Of a stretch of DNA of 64,000 nt, positions 53,686-61,447 are shown piece after piece. The notes beneath the pieces are model-generated. The model was not told the DNA's origin and did not search any database. It saw only the letters and a program-made list of their open reading frames with translations. Position 1 is the first letter of the stretch. Each line of letters begins with the position of its first letter. Source of the stretch: Motilibacter aurantiacus (GTDB taxonomy: Bacteria; Actinomycetota; Actinomycetes; Motilibacterales; Motilibacteraceae). The position numbers and the translations under genes were made by a program. The stretch spans positions 1 to 64,000 of the forward strand of contig NZ_JAANNO010000011.1 of the NCBI RefSeq assembly GCF_011250645.1. The letters run 5' to 3'.

Positions 53686-53988
53686 GTGGAGTCCGACCCC
53701 TGGGCGTGTGCCGTCGCGGTTCAGGTCGGCGCGGGTGGGACGGGTACCGCGCTGACGCAGGCCGCGTGCGCGCTCGAGGCAGGCCGTGACGTCGTGCTGA
53801 CGCTCGGCGCGCGGGCCGCGCCCGACCTGGGCACCGTCGAGGCGCTCGCCCGGTTGGTGCTGCTCGCGCGACGGTCCGGCGCGCGCGTCCTCGTCGAGGC
53901 CCCGGGGCCGGCGCTGCAGGGGCTCGTGGAGCTGCTCGGGCTGACCGAGGCCCTCGGGCTCAGCGCGTCAGGCCAGCCGGAGCGGTAG
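53686..53988 (+). CDS. Small STAS-like protein (100 aa)
   Basis: GTG at 53686. The sequence follows the strand-helix-strand-helix order of STAS domains: CAVAVQVGAGG, RDVVLTLGARAAPDLGTVEA, LARLVLLARRSGARVLVEA, ALQGLVELLGLTEAL. It lacks an obvious phosphorylatable Ser in the usual D-S-(S/T)-G loop (here APDLGTVE), so it may be a non-phosphorylated anti-sigma antagonist relative. Its last 21 nt overlap the 3' end of the convergent ECF sigma gene. Confidence 0.62.
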   Translation: MESDPWACAVAVQVGAGGTGTALTQAACALEAGRDVVLTLGARAAPDLGTVEALARLVLLARRSGARVLVEAPGPALQGLVELLGLTEALGLSASGQPER

Positions 53989-54942
53989 GCCGAGCGCCTC
54001 GAACGACCGGCCGCCGAACTCCTGCAGGAAGTGCTGGATGTGGCGGATCCGGCCGTCGACGATGTCGAGCGCCTGGACCGACCAGGCGACGTGGCCGTTG
54101 CCGTCCGCGCGGTACTGGGCGAAGCCGGGGGAGCCGTTGATCACGATGGGCAGCAGCCGCGAGCCCACGCACCCGGCGCCGTGGCCGAGGTGCCAGTCGG
54201 CGATGTCCCGCGCACCCTCCAGCCACACCGTCAGCGGCGGCATCGACATGCGAGCGTCCGAGTGCAGGAGCTGCACCAGGCCCTCGATGTCGTACGCCTC
54301 GAACGCCCGGACGTAGCGGCCGAGCAGCTCACGCTCCTGGTGGCCGAGGGCATGCGCGCTGACACCGGAGCTCGTGTCCAGCTGGCCCAACGTCGCCCGG
54401 GCGCGCTGCAGGGCGCTGTTGACCGAGACCACGGTGGTGCCGAGCAGCTCGGCGACGTCGGCAGCCGGCCAGGCGAGGACCTCGCGCAGCAGGAGGACGG
54501 CGCGCTGGCGGGGCGGCAGGTGCTGCAGCGCCGCGACGAACGCGAGGCGGATGCTGTCGTGCAGCACGGCCTGCTCGGCGGGGTCGCCGTCGATTCCGGC
54601 GGCCGCGTCCGTGATGGGGCCGACCCAGGTCGCCTCGGGCAACGGGTCGCCCGGGGTCGTGGTGGCAGGCACGGGCGAGGACAGGTCCATGGGCAGCGCG
54701 CGCCGGCCGCGGGACCGCATGCTGTCCAGGCAGACGTTGGTCGCGATGCGGTAGAGCCACGAGCGCAGCGACGACCGGCCCTCGAAGCTGTCGTAGGCCT
54801 GCCAGGCCTTCACCAGCGTCTCCTGCACGGCGTCGTCGGCGTCGAAGGGGGAGCCGAGCATCCGGTAGCAGTAGCCGGTCAGCTCACGGCGGTACTCCTC
54901 GAGCGCCGCCATGCCCTCCCGCTCGCGCAGTCCCGCGGTCAT
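53968..54942 (-). CDS. ECF-type sigma factor with SnoaL tail (SigG-like)
   Basis: A 324-aa sigma factor. Region 2 at about 15-85 (YCYRMLGSPFDADDAVQETL, WLYRIATNVCLDSMR); region 4 at about 140-195 (ALQHLPPRQRAVLLLREVLA, VAELLGTTVVSVNSALQRAR); then a SnoaL-2 domain about 210-320 (RYVRAFEAYDIEGLVQLLHS, QALDIVDGRIRHIQHF). This architecture matches SigG (Rv0182c) and related factors in which the tail replaces or supplements an anti-sigma. ATG at 54942 has GAGGAGG at 7 nt. The neighbouring ABC exporter lies upstream in the same direction but behind a terminator. Confidence 0.93.
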   Translation of the reverse strand: MTAGLREREGMAALEEYRRELTGYCYRMLGSPFDADDAVQETLVKAWQAYDSFEGRSSLRSWLYRIATNVCLDSMRSRGRRALPMDLSSPVPATTTPGDPLPEATWVGPITDAAAGIDGDPAEQAVLHDSIRLAFVAALQHLPPRQRAVLLLREVLAWPAADVAELLGTTVVSVNSALQRARATLGQLDTSSGVSAHALGHQERELLGRYVRAFEAYDIEGLVQLLHSDARMSMPPLTVWLEGARDIADWHLGHGAGCVGSRLLPIVINGSPGFAQYRADGNGHVAWSVQALDIVDGRIRHIQHFLQEFGGRSFEALGLPLRLA

Positions 54943-54965
54943 CTCCGGTCCTCCTCGAACGCTCT

Positions 54966-55004
54966 GCCGGCCCCGTCGCCCACCGTAGCGGCGACGGGGC
55001 CGGC
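54966..55004 (-). terminator. Terminator of the ABC exporter operon
   Basis: Perfect 15-bp stem, arms 54966-54980 and 54990-55004, 9-nt loop, 18 nt beyond the permease stop and just upstream of the sigma gene start. Confidence 0.85.
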
Positions 55005-55021
55005 CCGACAGGCCCGCGCGA

Positions 55022-55783
55022 TCAGTCGTAGTGGCGGATGGCCCGCACGTTGAGCGCGACCATCGCGGCGCAGATGACGGCGGCCACGACGAAGCCGATC
55101 CCGACCTTGCCCCACCCGTCGCCGAGGACCAGGGCGCGCATGCCCTCCATCACGTACGTGACCGGGTTCAGCGTCGCCGCGATCTCCATCGGGCGGGTCA
55201 GCATGTCGCGCGGCACGAAGTTCGGCGTGAGGAAGAGCAACGGGAAGAACGCCATCGAGCCCGACTGCGTGGCGGCAGCGCTGCGCGTGCGCAGGGCGAC
55301 CAGTTGCAGGAACGCCGAGAAGGCGACCGACCACACCGCGGTCAGCACGACCAGGAGCAGGAAGCCGCCGACGCCCGTCGAGACGCGGACGTCGAACGGC
55401 AGGGAGAGCAGCACCACCAGCACGGCGATCCCCGCTCCCTTGACCGCCTCGGCGTAGAGCCGCCCGAGCACTATGGACGTCCGGGACACCGGCGCTGCCC
55501 GCAGCTTGTCGAAGTAGCCGCCTTCGATGTCCTCGACGAGGAACATCGCCGCCCCGCCGAACGAGGCGGCGAGCAGGAGCGTGGCGGGGAGCTGGAAGGC
55601 GGCGTACCCCTGGCCCTGCAGGAACTCCGTCGAAGCGCTGGGGAAGATCTTGCCAGCCTGCCCGACGTTGACGACGAGGAAGAACAGCGGGATGAAGAGA
55701 GTCGGGAAGAGCGCTTCAGGTGTCCGCCACGCCTCGCGGAGGGCGCGCTGACCTAGTGCGGTCGAGCCGGTCAGGGCGCTCAC
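55022..55783 (-). CDS. ABC-2 type exporter permease (DrrB-like)
   Basis: A 253-aa permease with six helices, e.g. ALFPTLFIPLFFLVVNVG, FQLPATLLLAASFGGAAMFL, GAGIAVLVVLLSLPF, GGFLLLVVLTAVWSVAFSAF and GIGFVVAAVICAAMVAL. The loop VEDIEGGYFDKLRAAPVSRT with the conserved R-x-P-x-S and NPVTYVMEGMRALVLG define the DrrB/ABC2_membrane family. GTG at 55783 overlaps the ATPase stop by 4 nt, so stoichiometry is coupled. Drug or lipid export is probable; substrate unknown. Confidence 0.92.
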   Translation of the reverse strand: MSALTGSTALGQRALREAWRTPEALFPTLFIPLFFLVVNVGQAGKIFPSASTEFLQGQGYAAFQLPATLLLAASFGGAAMFLVEDIEGGYFDKLRAAPVSRTSIVLGRLYAEAVKGAGIAVLVVLLSLPFDVRVSTGVGGFLLLVVLTAVWSVAFSAFLQLVALRTRSAAATQSGSMAFFPLLFLTPNFVPRDMLTRPMEIAATLNPVTYVMEGMRALVLGDGWGKVGIGFVVAAVICAAMVALNVRAIRHYD

Positions 55784-56628
55784 GCCGACACCTCCTGCAC
55801 GTCACCGGCGGCCCGGGTACGCGTTCGGCCGGTCGCGTCGAGGAACACCTCGTCGAGGGTCGGCTCGTGGTCGAGACGGAGCCGTTCGCGCAGCTCGTCC
55901 TTGAGCCGCTGCGGCGTCCCCTCGCGCACGAGCACGCCGCCGTCGATCACGGCGAGCCGGTCGCAGAGCTGGTCGGCCTCCTCGAGGTACTGCGTGGTGA
56001 GGAACACGGTCGTGCCGTTGCGGTTGATCCGGCGCACCTCGTCCCACACGGTCAGCCGGCTCGCGGGGTCCAGGCCTGTCGTCGGCTCGTCGAGGAACAG
56101 CACCTCCGGCTCGTGGACCAGCGCGGACGCCAGGTCGAGCCGGCGCTTCATGCCGCCGGAGTAGCCCTTGATCCGCCGGTCCGCCGCGTCGTCGAGCCCG
56201 ACGAGGCCGAGCAGCTCGGCCGCCCGGGCGGAGGCGGCCTTCGCCGACGACCCGAACAGCCTGGCCTGGAGCACCAGCAGCTCCCGGCCGGTCTGGCGCA
56301 CGTCGAGGCCGGCCTCCTGCAGGGCGACCCCCATGCGGCGGCGGGCGCGGTCGGGGTCCTTGGCGACGTCGACCCCGGCGACGCGGGCCGTGCCGGACGT
56401 GATCGACAGCAGGGTCGTCAGCATCCGCACGGTCGTCGACTTCCCGGCTCCGTTCGGGCCGAGGAAGCCGAACACCTCGCCGGCCGCCACACGCAGGTCG
56501 ACCCCGCGTACGGCGTCGACCGTGCCGCTGCGGCTCCTGTACTGCTTGACGAGGCCCACTGCCTCGACCGCCGGCTGCGTACCGCCACGCTCAGCCGGAC
56601 GGCGTTGCGCGACCATGTGGTCGGACAT
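55780..56628 (-). CDS. ABC exporter ATP-binding protein (DrrA-like)
   Basis: A 282-aa ATPase. Walker A GPNGAGKST (about residues 52-60), Q loop VALQEAGLD, signature YSGGMKRRLDLA, Walker B VLFLDEPTTGLDP, H loop FLTTQYLEEADQL, and the DrrA C-terminal domain ending EPTLDEVFLDATGR. ATG at 56628 is chosen because it has AAGGA about 6 nt upstream and starts MSDHMV; an earlier in-frame start at 56685 is weaker. It powers the adjacent permease. Confidence 0.94.
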   Translation of the reverse strand: MSDHMVAQRRPAERGGTQPAVEAVGLVKQYRSRSGTVDAVRGVDLRVAAGEVFGFLGPNGAGKSTTVRMLTTLLSITSGTARVAGVDVAKDPDRARRRMGVALQEAGLDVRQTGRELLVLQARLFGSSAKAASARAAELLGLVGLDDAADRRIKGYSGGMKRRLDLASALVHEPEVLFLDEPTTGLDPASRLTVWDEVRRINRNGTTVFLTTQYLEEADQLCDRLAVIDGGVLVREGTPQRLKDELRERLRLDHEPTLDEVFLDATGRTRTRAAGDVQEVSA

Positions 56629-56922
56629 GCGAGATCCTTCCCTCGGTTCCTCGGTCGAGAGACGACGGTCGGTGCTCGGACTCATCGGTCCGGCCGCCGC
56701 AGAGGGGGCGCGGGCGGTCGGCGCCGCTTGCCGCCCGCTCGCCGTGATCTAGGAGTACGCTGGGCCAACAGCCTCACCGCGAGGTTGAAGCCCTCCCGCT
56801 AGCGGGGGGAGATCGGCGGTCCCGATGGGATCCTGCCCCGCGCTCCTTCTCACGCCTTCGCCCGGCGGTCCTCCAGCCCGGCTCCTCGGCCCCCGTCCCG
56901 GCAGCGCAGCCTGACGCTGCCC

Positions 56923-56938
56923 GACGGCCGTGGCCGTC
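56923..56938. repeat. Inverted repeat in the 406-nt gap before the STAS gene
   Basis: GACGGCC-gt-GGCCGTC is perfect and lies about 100 nt before the STAS start. The gap 56629-57034 also contains CCCGC-ta-GCGGG (56795-56806). I find no gene in it; it holds the divergent promoters of the ABC operon and the STAS-otsA cluster. Confidence 0.4.
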
Positions 56939-57034
56939 CAGCGTGCGCGGCCGCGATCGAGCCCGGCAGCGGAACGACAGGCTCGTCCGTGCGGGTCATC
57001 TCCCGCGCTCACTTCCTAACAGAGGCGTACGTGT

Positions 57035-57493
57035 ATGCGCACCTCCCGCACTGACACCCCGACCGGCGCCGTCCTGACCCTGAGCGGTGAGGTCGCGACC
57101 ACGGACACCCGGCAACTCGGGGCCGAGCTGGTCGACGCCTTCGACGCCGGCGGACAGGACCTGTTCCTGGACGCTCACGGCGTGACCGGGTTCGAGGACG
57201 AGGCGCTCGCCGCCCTCGTCGTCGGCCGAGCCCGGGCCAAGGCTGGACAGCACCGGCTGGTGATCCTCGACGTCGAGGACGGCCCCGTCGCGCAGAGCCT
57301 GCGCCGGACCGGCCTGCTCTTCCGCTTTCCCGTCTTCGCGGACAGCGGAGCCGCAGCCGCCGGGCTGTCGGCGGACCGGGCGGCCGTGGCGCTACGAGCA
57401 GGCGTCTTCGGCCGCACGAGCCCGGACCTGCCCGCACCTTCCACCCCCCGAACCGGGCCCCCCGCAGCGCGGGCCGGGATGGAGACCTCATGA
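57035..57493 (+). CDS. STAS-domain protein at head of the trehalose cluster
   Basis: A 152-aa protein with a STAS fold in residues 1-110: TGAVLTLSGEVATTDTRQLG (strands 1-2), DLFLDAHGVTGFEDEALAAL (strand 3 and helix), HRLVILDVEDGPVAQSLRRT. The phospho-acceptor loop normally holding Ser/Thr is HGVTGFEDE, so a Thr may serve. The C-terminal 40 residues are Pro/Ala-rich. STAS proteins act as anti-anti-sigma factors. Its TGA overlaps the next ATG (ATGA), the start of a coupled cluster. Confidence 0.8.
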   Translation: MRTSRTDTPTGAVLTLSGEVATTDTRQLGAELVDAFDAGGQDLFLDAHGVTGFEDEALAALVVGRARAKAGQHRLVILDVEDGPVAQSLRRTGLLFRFPVFADSGAAAAGLSADRAAVALRAGVFGRTSPDLPAPSTPRTGPPAARAGMETS

Positions 57494-57663
57494 GCACCGC
57501 ACAGCCCGCCGTCACCGTCCGCTCGCGGACGCCGTACGAGAAGCGCCTCGACCTGGCCACGGGCGCGCTGACCGCTCACTCGCAGCTGCCCGAGGACGAG
57601 GCGCGCGTGCTGGCGAAGCACGTCCTGCACGTCATCGACCGGCTTCCCGAGCGGATCCGGTGA
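57490..57663 (+). CDS. Small conserved-looking protein (57 aa), DUF6307-like
   Basis: ATG at 57490 overlaps the STAS stop by 4 nt. The protein reads RTPYEKRLDLATGALTAHSQ, LPEDEARVLAKHVLHVIDRL, PERIR. The YEKR-DL-tgAl--HS-L--d-A--LA-HVL pattern recalls DUF6307, a short actinobacterial family of unknown role (from memory, unverified). Two amphipathic helices are predicted. It ends 13 nt before otsA. Confidence 0.65.
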   Translation: MSTAQPAVTVRSRTPYEKRLDLATGALTAHSQLPEDEARVLAKHVLHVIDRLPERIR

Positions 57664-57676
57664 GCCTGCCCGTGGG

Positions 57677-59296
57677 GTGCCCGTCCCTCCGCGCGTCGTC
57701 CTGCTCGCCGGGCGGGTCCTGATCGGCGTCGGCCTGCTTGCCGAGCTCGACCGTGCCGGTGGTGCCGCCACCTCGCCGGCCGGGCCCGCCCCGCGAGCCG
57801 CCGAGCACTCCTCCGGCGGCCACGAGCTGGTGGTCGTCGCCAACCGGCTCCCGGTCGAGTGGGACTCGGCCTCGGGGTCGTGGCTGCGCAGCCCGGGAGG
57901 GCTGGTGTCGGCCATGGAGCCGGTGGTGCGAGCGGCCGATGCGGCCTGGGTCGGCTGGAGTGGCGGCGCCAGCGCAGCCGGCGCCGCCTCGCAGCCGGTC
58001 GCGGGCGACGGGTTGACGTTGGTCCCCGTGCCGTTGAGCGCGGACGAGATCGAGCAGTTCTACGAGGGCTTCAGCAACGGGACGTTGTGGCCGCTCTACC
58101 ACGACGTGATCGCCCCTCCGCGCTTCCAGCGCAGCTGGTGGGAGTCGTACGTCGCGGTCAACGAGCGGTTCGCCGCGGCAGCGGCACGGGCGGCAGGGCC
58201 GTCGGCCACGGTGTGGGTGCACGACTACCAGCTGCAGCTGGTGCCCGCGCTGCTCCGCGAGCGGCGGCCCGACCTGCGCATCGGGTTCTTCAACCACATC
58301 CCCTTCCCCGGCTACGAGCTGTTCGCCCAGCTGCCCTGGCGCAGGGAGCTCGTGCTCGGGCTGCTCGGCGCCGACCTCGTCGGCTTCCAGCGCCAGGGTG
58401 ATGCCACGAACTTCCTCCGCGCGTGTCGGCGTGCGGCCGGCCTGGCCACCAGGGGCTCCCTCGTGGAGGTCCCGGGGCAGGACGGCGATGCTCCTGGCCG
58501 GCGTGCCCGGGTTGCGGCGTACCCGATCTCGATCGACACGGCGGCCTTCTCGGCCCTTGCCCGCGACGGCGGCGTCGCCGAGCGGGCCAGGCGCGTGCGG
58601 TCGGACCTCTCCGACCCTCCTGTGGTCCTGCTCGGGGTGGACCGGCTGGACTACACGAAGGGCATCGTGCACCGGTTGCTCGCCTATGAGGAGCTGCTGG
58701 ACGAGAGGCGCATCGACCCCCGGGACTGCGTGCTGGTCCAGGTGGCGAGCCCTAGCCGCGATCGGGTGGACCAGTACCGGAAGCTCCGCGACGACGTCGA
58801 GGCGATCGTGGGCCGGATCAACGGCAACCACGGCAGCCTGGAGCGCCCGGCCGTGCACTACCTGCACCGTGCTTATCCGCGGGAGGAGATGGCCGCGCTG
58901 TACCTGGTGGGCGACGTGATGCTGGTGACGTCCCTGCGCGACGGGATGAACCTGGTGGCCAAGGAGTACGTCGCCTGCCGCAACGACGAGACCGGCGCCC
59001 TCGTGCTCAGCGAGTTCACGGGCGCCGCCGACGAGCTCGGCAGCGCGTTCCTGGTCAACCCGCACGACGTCGAGGGGCTGAAGGAGGCTGTGCTGCGGGC
59101 CGTCGACGTCTCCCCCCGGGAGGCGAGGCGTCGCATGCGCTCCATGCGCAAGCGGGTGCGTGTGTTCGACGTCGCGGCCTGGGCCGCAGCGTTCCTCGCG
59201 GCCCTGGAGTCGACCCCCGCGGGCACCACGCCGTCCCCGCGCGGCGGTGGGACCGAGCAGGCCTCGACGGCGTCTCGGGAAGGGAACGGCAGATGA
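57677..59296 (+). CDS. otsA: Trehalose-6-phosphate synthase
   Basis: A 539-aa GT20 glycosyltransferase joining UDP-glucose (or another NDP-glucose) and glucose-6-phosphate. Motifs from about residue 49: ELVVVANRLPVEWD, PGGLVSAMEPV, VWVHDYQLQLVPALLRER, FFNHIPFPGYELF, LLGVDRLDYTKGI, VQVASPSRDRVDQYR, REEMAALYLVGDVMLVTSLR, DGMNLVAKEYVA and SEFTGAADELG. All catalytic segments are intact. GTG at 57677 gives an unusual 48-residue N-terminal extension with a hydrophobic stretch; homologues usually start close to ELVVVANR, so a later start is possible. Trehalose protects against osmotic and desiccation stress; no otsB lies nearby. Confidence 0.94.
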   Translation: MPVPPRVVLLAGRVLIGVGLLAELDRAGGAATSPAGPAPRAAEHSSGGHELVVVANRLPVEWDSASGSWLRSPGGLVSAMEPVVRAADAAWVGWSGGASAAGAASQPVAGDGLTLVPVPLSADEIEQFYEGFSNGTLWPLYHDVIAPPRFQRSWWESYVAVNERFAAAAARAAGPSATVWVHDYQLQLVPALLRERRPDLRIGFFNHIPFPGYELFAQLPWRRELVLGLLGADLVGFQRQGDATNFLRACRRAAGLATRGSLVEVPGQDGDAPGRRARVAAYPISIDTAAFSALARDGGVAERARRVRSDLSDPPVVLLGVDRLDYTKGIVHRLLAYEELLDERRIDPRDCVLVQVASPSRDRVDQYRKLRDDVEAIVGRINGNHGSLERPAVHYLHRAYPREEMAALYLVGDVMLVTSLRDGMNLVAKEYVACRNDETGALVLSEFTGAADELGSAFLVNPHDVEGLKEAVLRAVDVSPREARRRMRSMRKRVRVFDVAAWAAAFLAALESTPAGTTPSPRGGGTEQASTASREGNGR

Positions 59297-59493
59297 AGCT
59301 CCTGCACAGCTCGGACAGCGGGGACGGCTCCACGCGTGCCGCAGCCGGTGACAGCGGCGCCGCCACGGGCCCCGCGGCGGCGAAGAGCACGCCGGGCGTG
59401 CGGCCGGCCCCGCATCGGACGTGCCAGTACGGCCACGGTGTGGGCGAGGACGGGAAGAGCTGCCCCCAGGGGCACCTCGTCCTGCCCCTCTGA
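59293..59493 (+). CDS. Small Cys-His protein (66 aa) coupled to otsA
   Basis: ATG at 59293 overlaps the otsA stop by 4 nt (ATGA). The first 40 residues are Ala/Gly/Ser-rich and probably disordered; the end carries CQYGHGVGEDGKSCPQGH, two C-x-x-G-H units 14 residues apart, a candidate zinc knuckle. No family is known to me. Its stop lies inside the first unit of an 11-bp tandem repeat. Confidence 0.65.
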   Translation: MKLLHSSDSGDGSTRAAAGDSGAATGPAAAKSTPGVRPAPHRTCQYGHGVGEDGKSCPQGHLVLPL

Positions 59494-59544
59494 CGAGGGG
59501 CCGACGAGGGGCCGACGAGGGGCCGACGAGGGCCGACGAGGGGC
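59492..59544. repeat. 11-bp tandem repeat, five units
   Basis: GACGAGGGGCC repeats at 59492, 59503, 59514, 59525 (one base short) and 59535 (partial). It sits between the convergent Cys-His protein and udgX genes and overlaps the former's stop codon. Copy number is likely unstable. Confidence 0.9.
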
Positions 59545-59552
59545 GGCGGTCG

Positions 59553-60260
59553 TCAGGCGAGCGCGGCCCGGGCCACCTTCAGGTCGGCGACGAGCCCGGC
59601 GTACGCCTCCTCGCGCGCCTGCTCCGGGTCGCTGGAGCCGGTCCCCGCCCGCAGCACGGCCGACGGGTGGATCGTGGCCATGAGGAAGCCGTTCTGCACC
59701 GCGCCGGCGTCGGTCTCGTCGGCGACCAGGCGCGGGAACAGCTGCCCGCGCGACTTGGTGACCCGGAACGAGGGGCCGAGCAGTGCCTTGGCCGCGGTGG
59801 CGCCGAGGCAGACGACGACCTCGGGGTCGACGATCGCGAGCTCAGCGGCGAGCCATGGGCGGCAGGCCTCGATGTGCACGCGGTCCGGACTCTGGTGGAT
59901 GCGCCGCTTGCCGGGGGCGGACTGGGTGAACCGGAAGTGCTTGACGGCGTTGGAGACGTAGACCTCGTCGCGGTCGATGCCCGCCTCCGTCAGAGCGCGG
60001 TCGAGCAGCTGACCCGCGGGGCCGACGAACGGCTTGCCCTGCCTGTCCTCCTGGTCGCCGGGCTGCTCCCCGACGAGGGCGATGCGCGCCGTCGGCTCAC
60101 CTGCCGAGAACACAACCTGGGTTGCGGGCTCCCACAGCTCGCACCCTCGGCACGCCGGCGCGGCCTCCCGCAGCCCGTCGAGCCCCACGCCCGGCGGCAC
60201 CCACTGCTGTGCGCCCGGTCGATCGACCTGCCCGTCCGTCGCCTGCGCCCGCGTGGTCAC
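59553..60260 (-). CDS. udgX: UdgX-family uracil-DNA glycosylase / uracil-DNA binding protein
   Basis: A 235-aa protein of the UDG superfamily. Four iron-sulfur ligands are visible: Cys37 and Cys40 (CRGC), Cys133 and Cys151. Motif GEQPGDQED at 64-72 and the inserted R-loop KRRIH with His122 identify UdgX, in which this His forms a covalent bond with the abasic sugar after uracil excision (known from Mycobacterium smegmatis UdgX). The distal ATIHPSAVLR closes the active site. GTG at 60260 overlaps the upstream gene's stop by 4 nt. Last gene of the ParA operon. Confidence 0.93.
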   Translation of the reverse strand: MTTRAQATDGQVDRPGAQQWVPPGVGLDGLREAAPACRGCELWEPATQVVFSAGEPTARIALVGEQPGDQEDRQGKPFVGPAGQLLDRALTEAGIDRDEVYVSNAVKHFRFTQSAPGKRRIHQSPDRVHIEACRPWLAAELAIVDPEVVVCLGATAAKALLGPSFRVTKSRGQLFPRLVADETDAGAVQNGFLMATIHPSAVLRAGTGSSDPEQAREEAYAGLVADLKVARAALA

Positions 60261-60553
60261 TGCTGCAGCCAACTCCTCACGAGGTGGTACGCCGCGTCCT
60301 CCGCCGTGTACCCGGCCGCCTCGGCGCGAACCCGCAGCGCCTTTCGCGTCGAGCGCGGCATCCGCACCCGCAGCTCCACGATCTCCTCGTCGCGGCGCGA
60401 CGACGGCGGCGCCGGGTCCGCGGTCGGGCGGTCGTGGCGGGTGTCCCGCGCCGCCGGAAGCCGGGCGGGGAACGGGGCCAGCCGGGCGGGCGCGGGTCGT
60501 GCCGAGCCGTCGGTGCCCCTGCTGAGGGCGGGCCGGGGCGGGGGAGGGGTCAT
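60257..60553 (-). CDS. Ribbon-helix-helix-like small protein between ParA and UdgX
   Basis: A 98-aa protein. Residues 1-50 are Pro/Arg-rich and disordered; the C-terminal 45 residues read EEIVELRVRMPRSTRKALRV, RAEAAGYTAEDAAYHLVRSW, a strand followed by two helices as in MetJ/Arc/CopG DNA-binding proteins. ATG at 60553 overlaps the parA stop (ATGA) and its own stop overlaps udgX (GTGA). A small RHH next to ParA is how many centromere-binding partners are encoded, so a ParB-like role is plausible. Confidence 0.7.
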   Translation of the reverse strand: MTPPPPRPALSRGTDGSARPAPARLAPFPARLPAARDTRHDRPTADPAPPSSRRDEEIVELRVRMPRSTRKALRVRAEAAGYTAEDAAYHLVRSWLQQ

Positions 60554-61386
60554 CGGCGGCCCTTCTTGGCGGGCTTGGCGCGTACGTCGTGGCCGGCGCG
60601 CTGCTCGAGCGGCCCGGCCCCGGTGGGCAGTGCGAGCAGATGGTCGAGGTAGGAGTCGAAGGCCTGCGCGACCGCACGGCCGCCGGGGGTGCACAGCGCG
60701 TGCACCGAGACGTACGCGCCGGCGGCCTGCTGCACGGCGGTGCGGTCCGGCACCGGCGGCGACAGCACCAGCTGCGGGTACGCGGCGGCGAGCTCACGCA
60801 GCCGGTACGCGTGCTCGGCCGAGCGGGGGCGTACCCGGTTGACCACGATCCCCGCGGCGCGCAGCCCGAGGTTCGCGGACTTGCGCACGTCCTCGACGGC
60901 GGCCAGGGCCTGCGCGGCGCCGTGCAGGGCGAAGAGCGTCGGCTCGGTGACCACCAGCGCGTGGGTGGCCGCGGCCAGCCCGGCGGAGGTCAGCGGGCCG
61001 AGGGTCGGCGGGCAGTCGAGCAGCACGAGGGGCCATTCGTCGAGGCCCTGCATGGCGGTGCGTAGCCGCAGGTCCCCCCTCGGGCCGGGGGCGGGGCCGT
61101 TCTCGATGCCGCGCAGCCCGGGCTCGGAGGCCACCACCCCGACCTCGTCCCCCCAACCGCTGGGCGCGACCGCCGCGGCCAGGGCCCCGGACCTCGGAGC
61201 CGCGAGCACGTCCGCGACGGTCCGGCCGCCGGCGGGCGGGTCGAGCACGGTCGTCGCGTTCCCCTGCGGGTCGAGGTCGACCACGAGCGCTCGCACGCCG
61301 CGGGCGGCGGCGGCGCCGCCGAGGCCGAGCGTCACGCTGGTCTTGCCGACGCCGCCCTTGAGGCTGACGACAGCGACGACCGGCAC
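60550..61386 (-). CDS. ParA-family ATPase
   Basis: A 278-aa deviant Walker ATPase. Residues 1-17 are VPVVAVVSLKGGVGKTS with the signature lysine (Lys10) of the ParA/MinD class; A' box ALVVDLDPQGNATTVL; B box WPLVLLDCPPTLGPLTSAGL; then AALAVVEDVRKSANLGLRAA-type helices and IVVNRVRP. GTG at 61386 gives a normal ParA length. The frame continues upstream without a stop into the preceding DUF4253 gene because of a frameshift there, so an automatic annotation would report one 586-aa fusion; I consider that artefactual. First intact gene of the ParA-RHH-UdgX set. Confidence 0.88.
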   Translation of the reverse strand: MPVVAVVSLKGGVGKTSVTLGLGGAAAARGVRALVVDLDPQGNATTVLDPPAGGRTVADVLAAPRSGALAAAVAPSGWGDEVGVVASEPGLRGIENGPAPGPRGDLRLRTAMQGLDEWPLVLLDCPPTLGPLTSAGLAAATHALVVTEPTLFALHGAAQALAAVEDVRKSANLGLRAAGIVVNRVRPRSAEHAYRLRELAAAYPQLVLSPPVPDRTAVQQAAGAYVSVHALCTPGGRAVAQAFDSYLDHLLALPTGAGPLEQRAGHDVRAKPAKKGRR

Positions 61387-61447
61387 CTCGCGGACTCTAG
61401 CCGCGCGGCCGGTTCGCGGCCCGGCTGCCGCGCCGGGGGCGGCCAGG

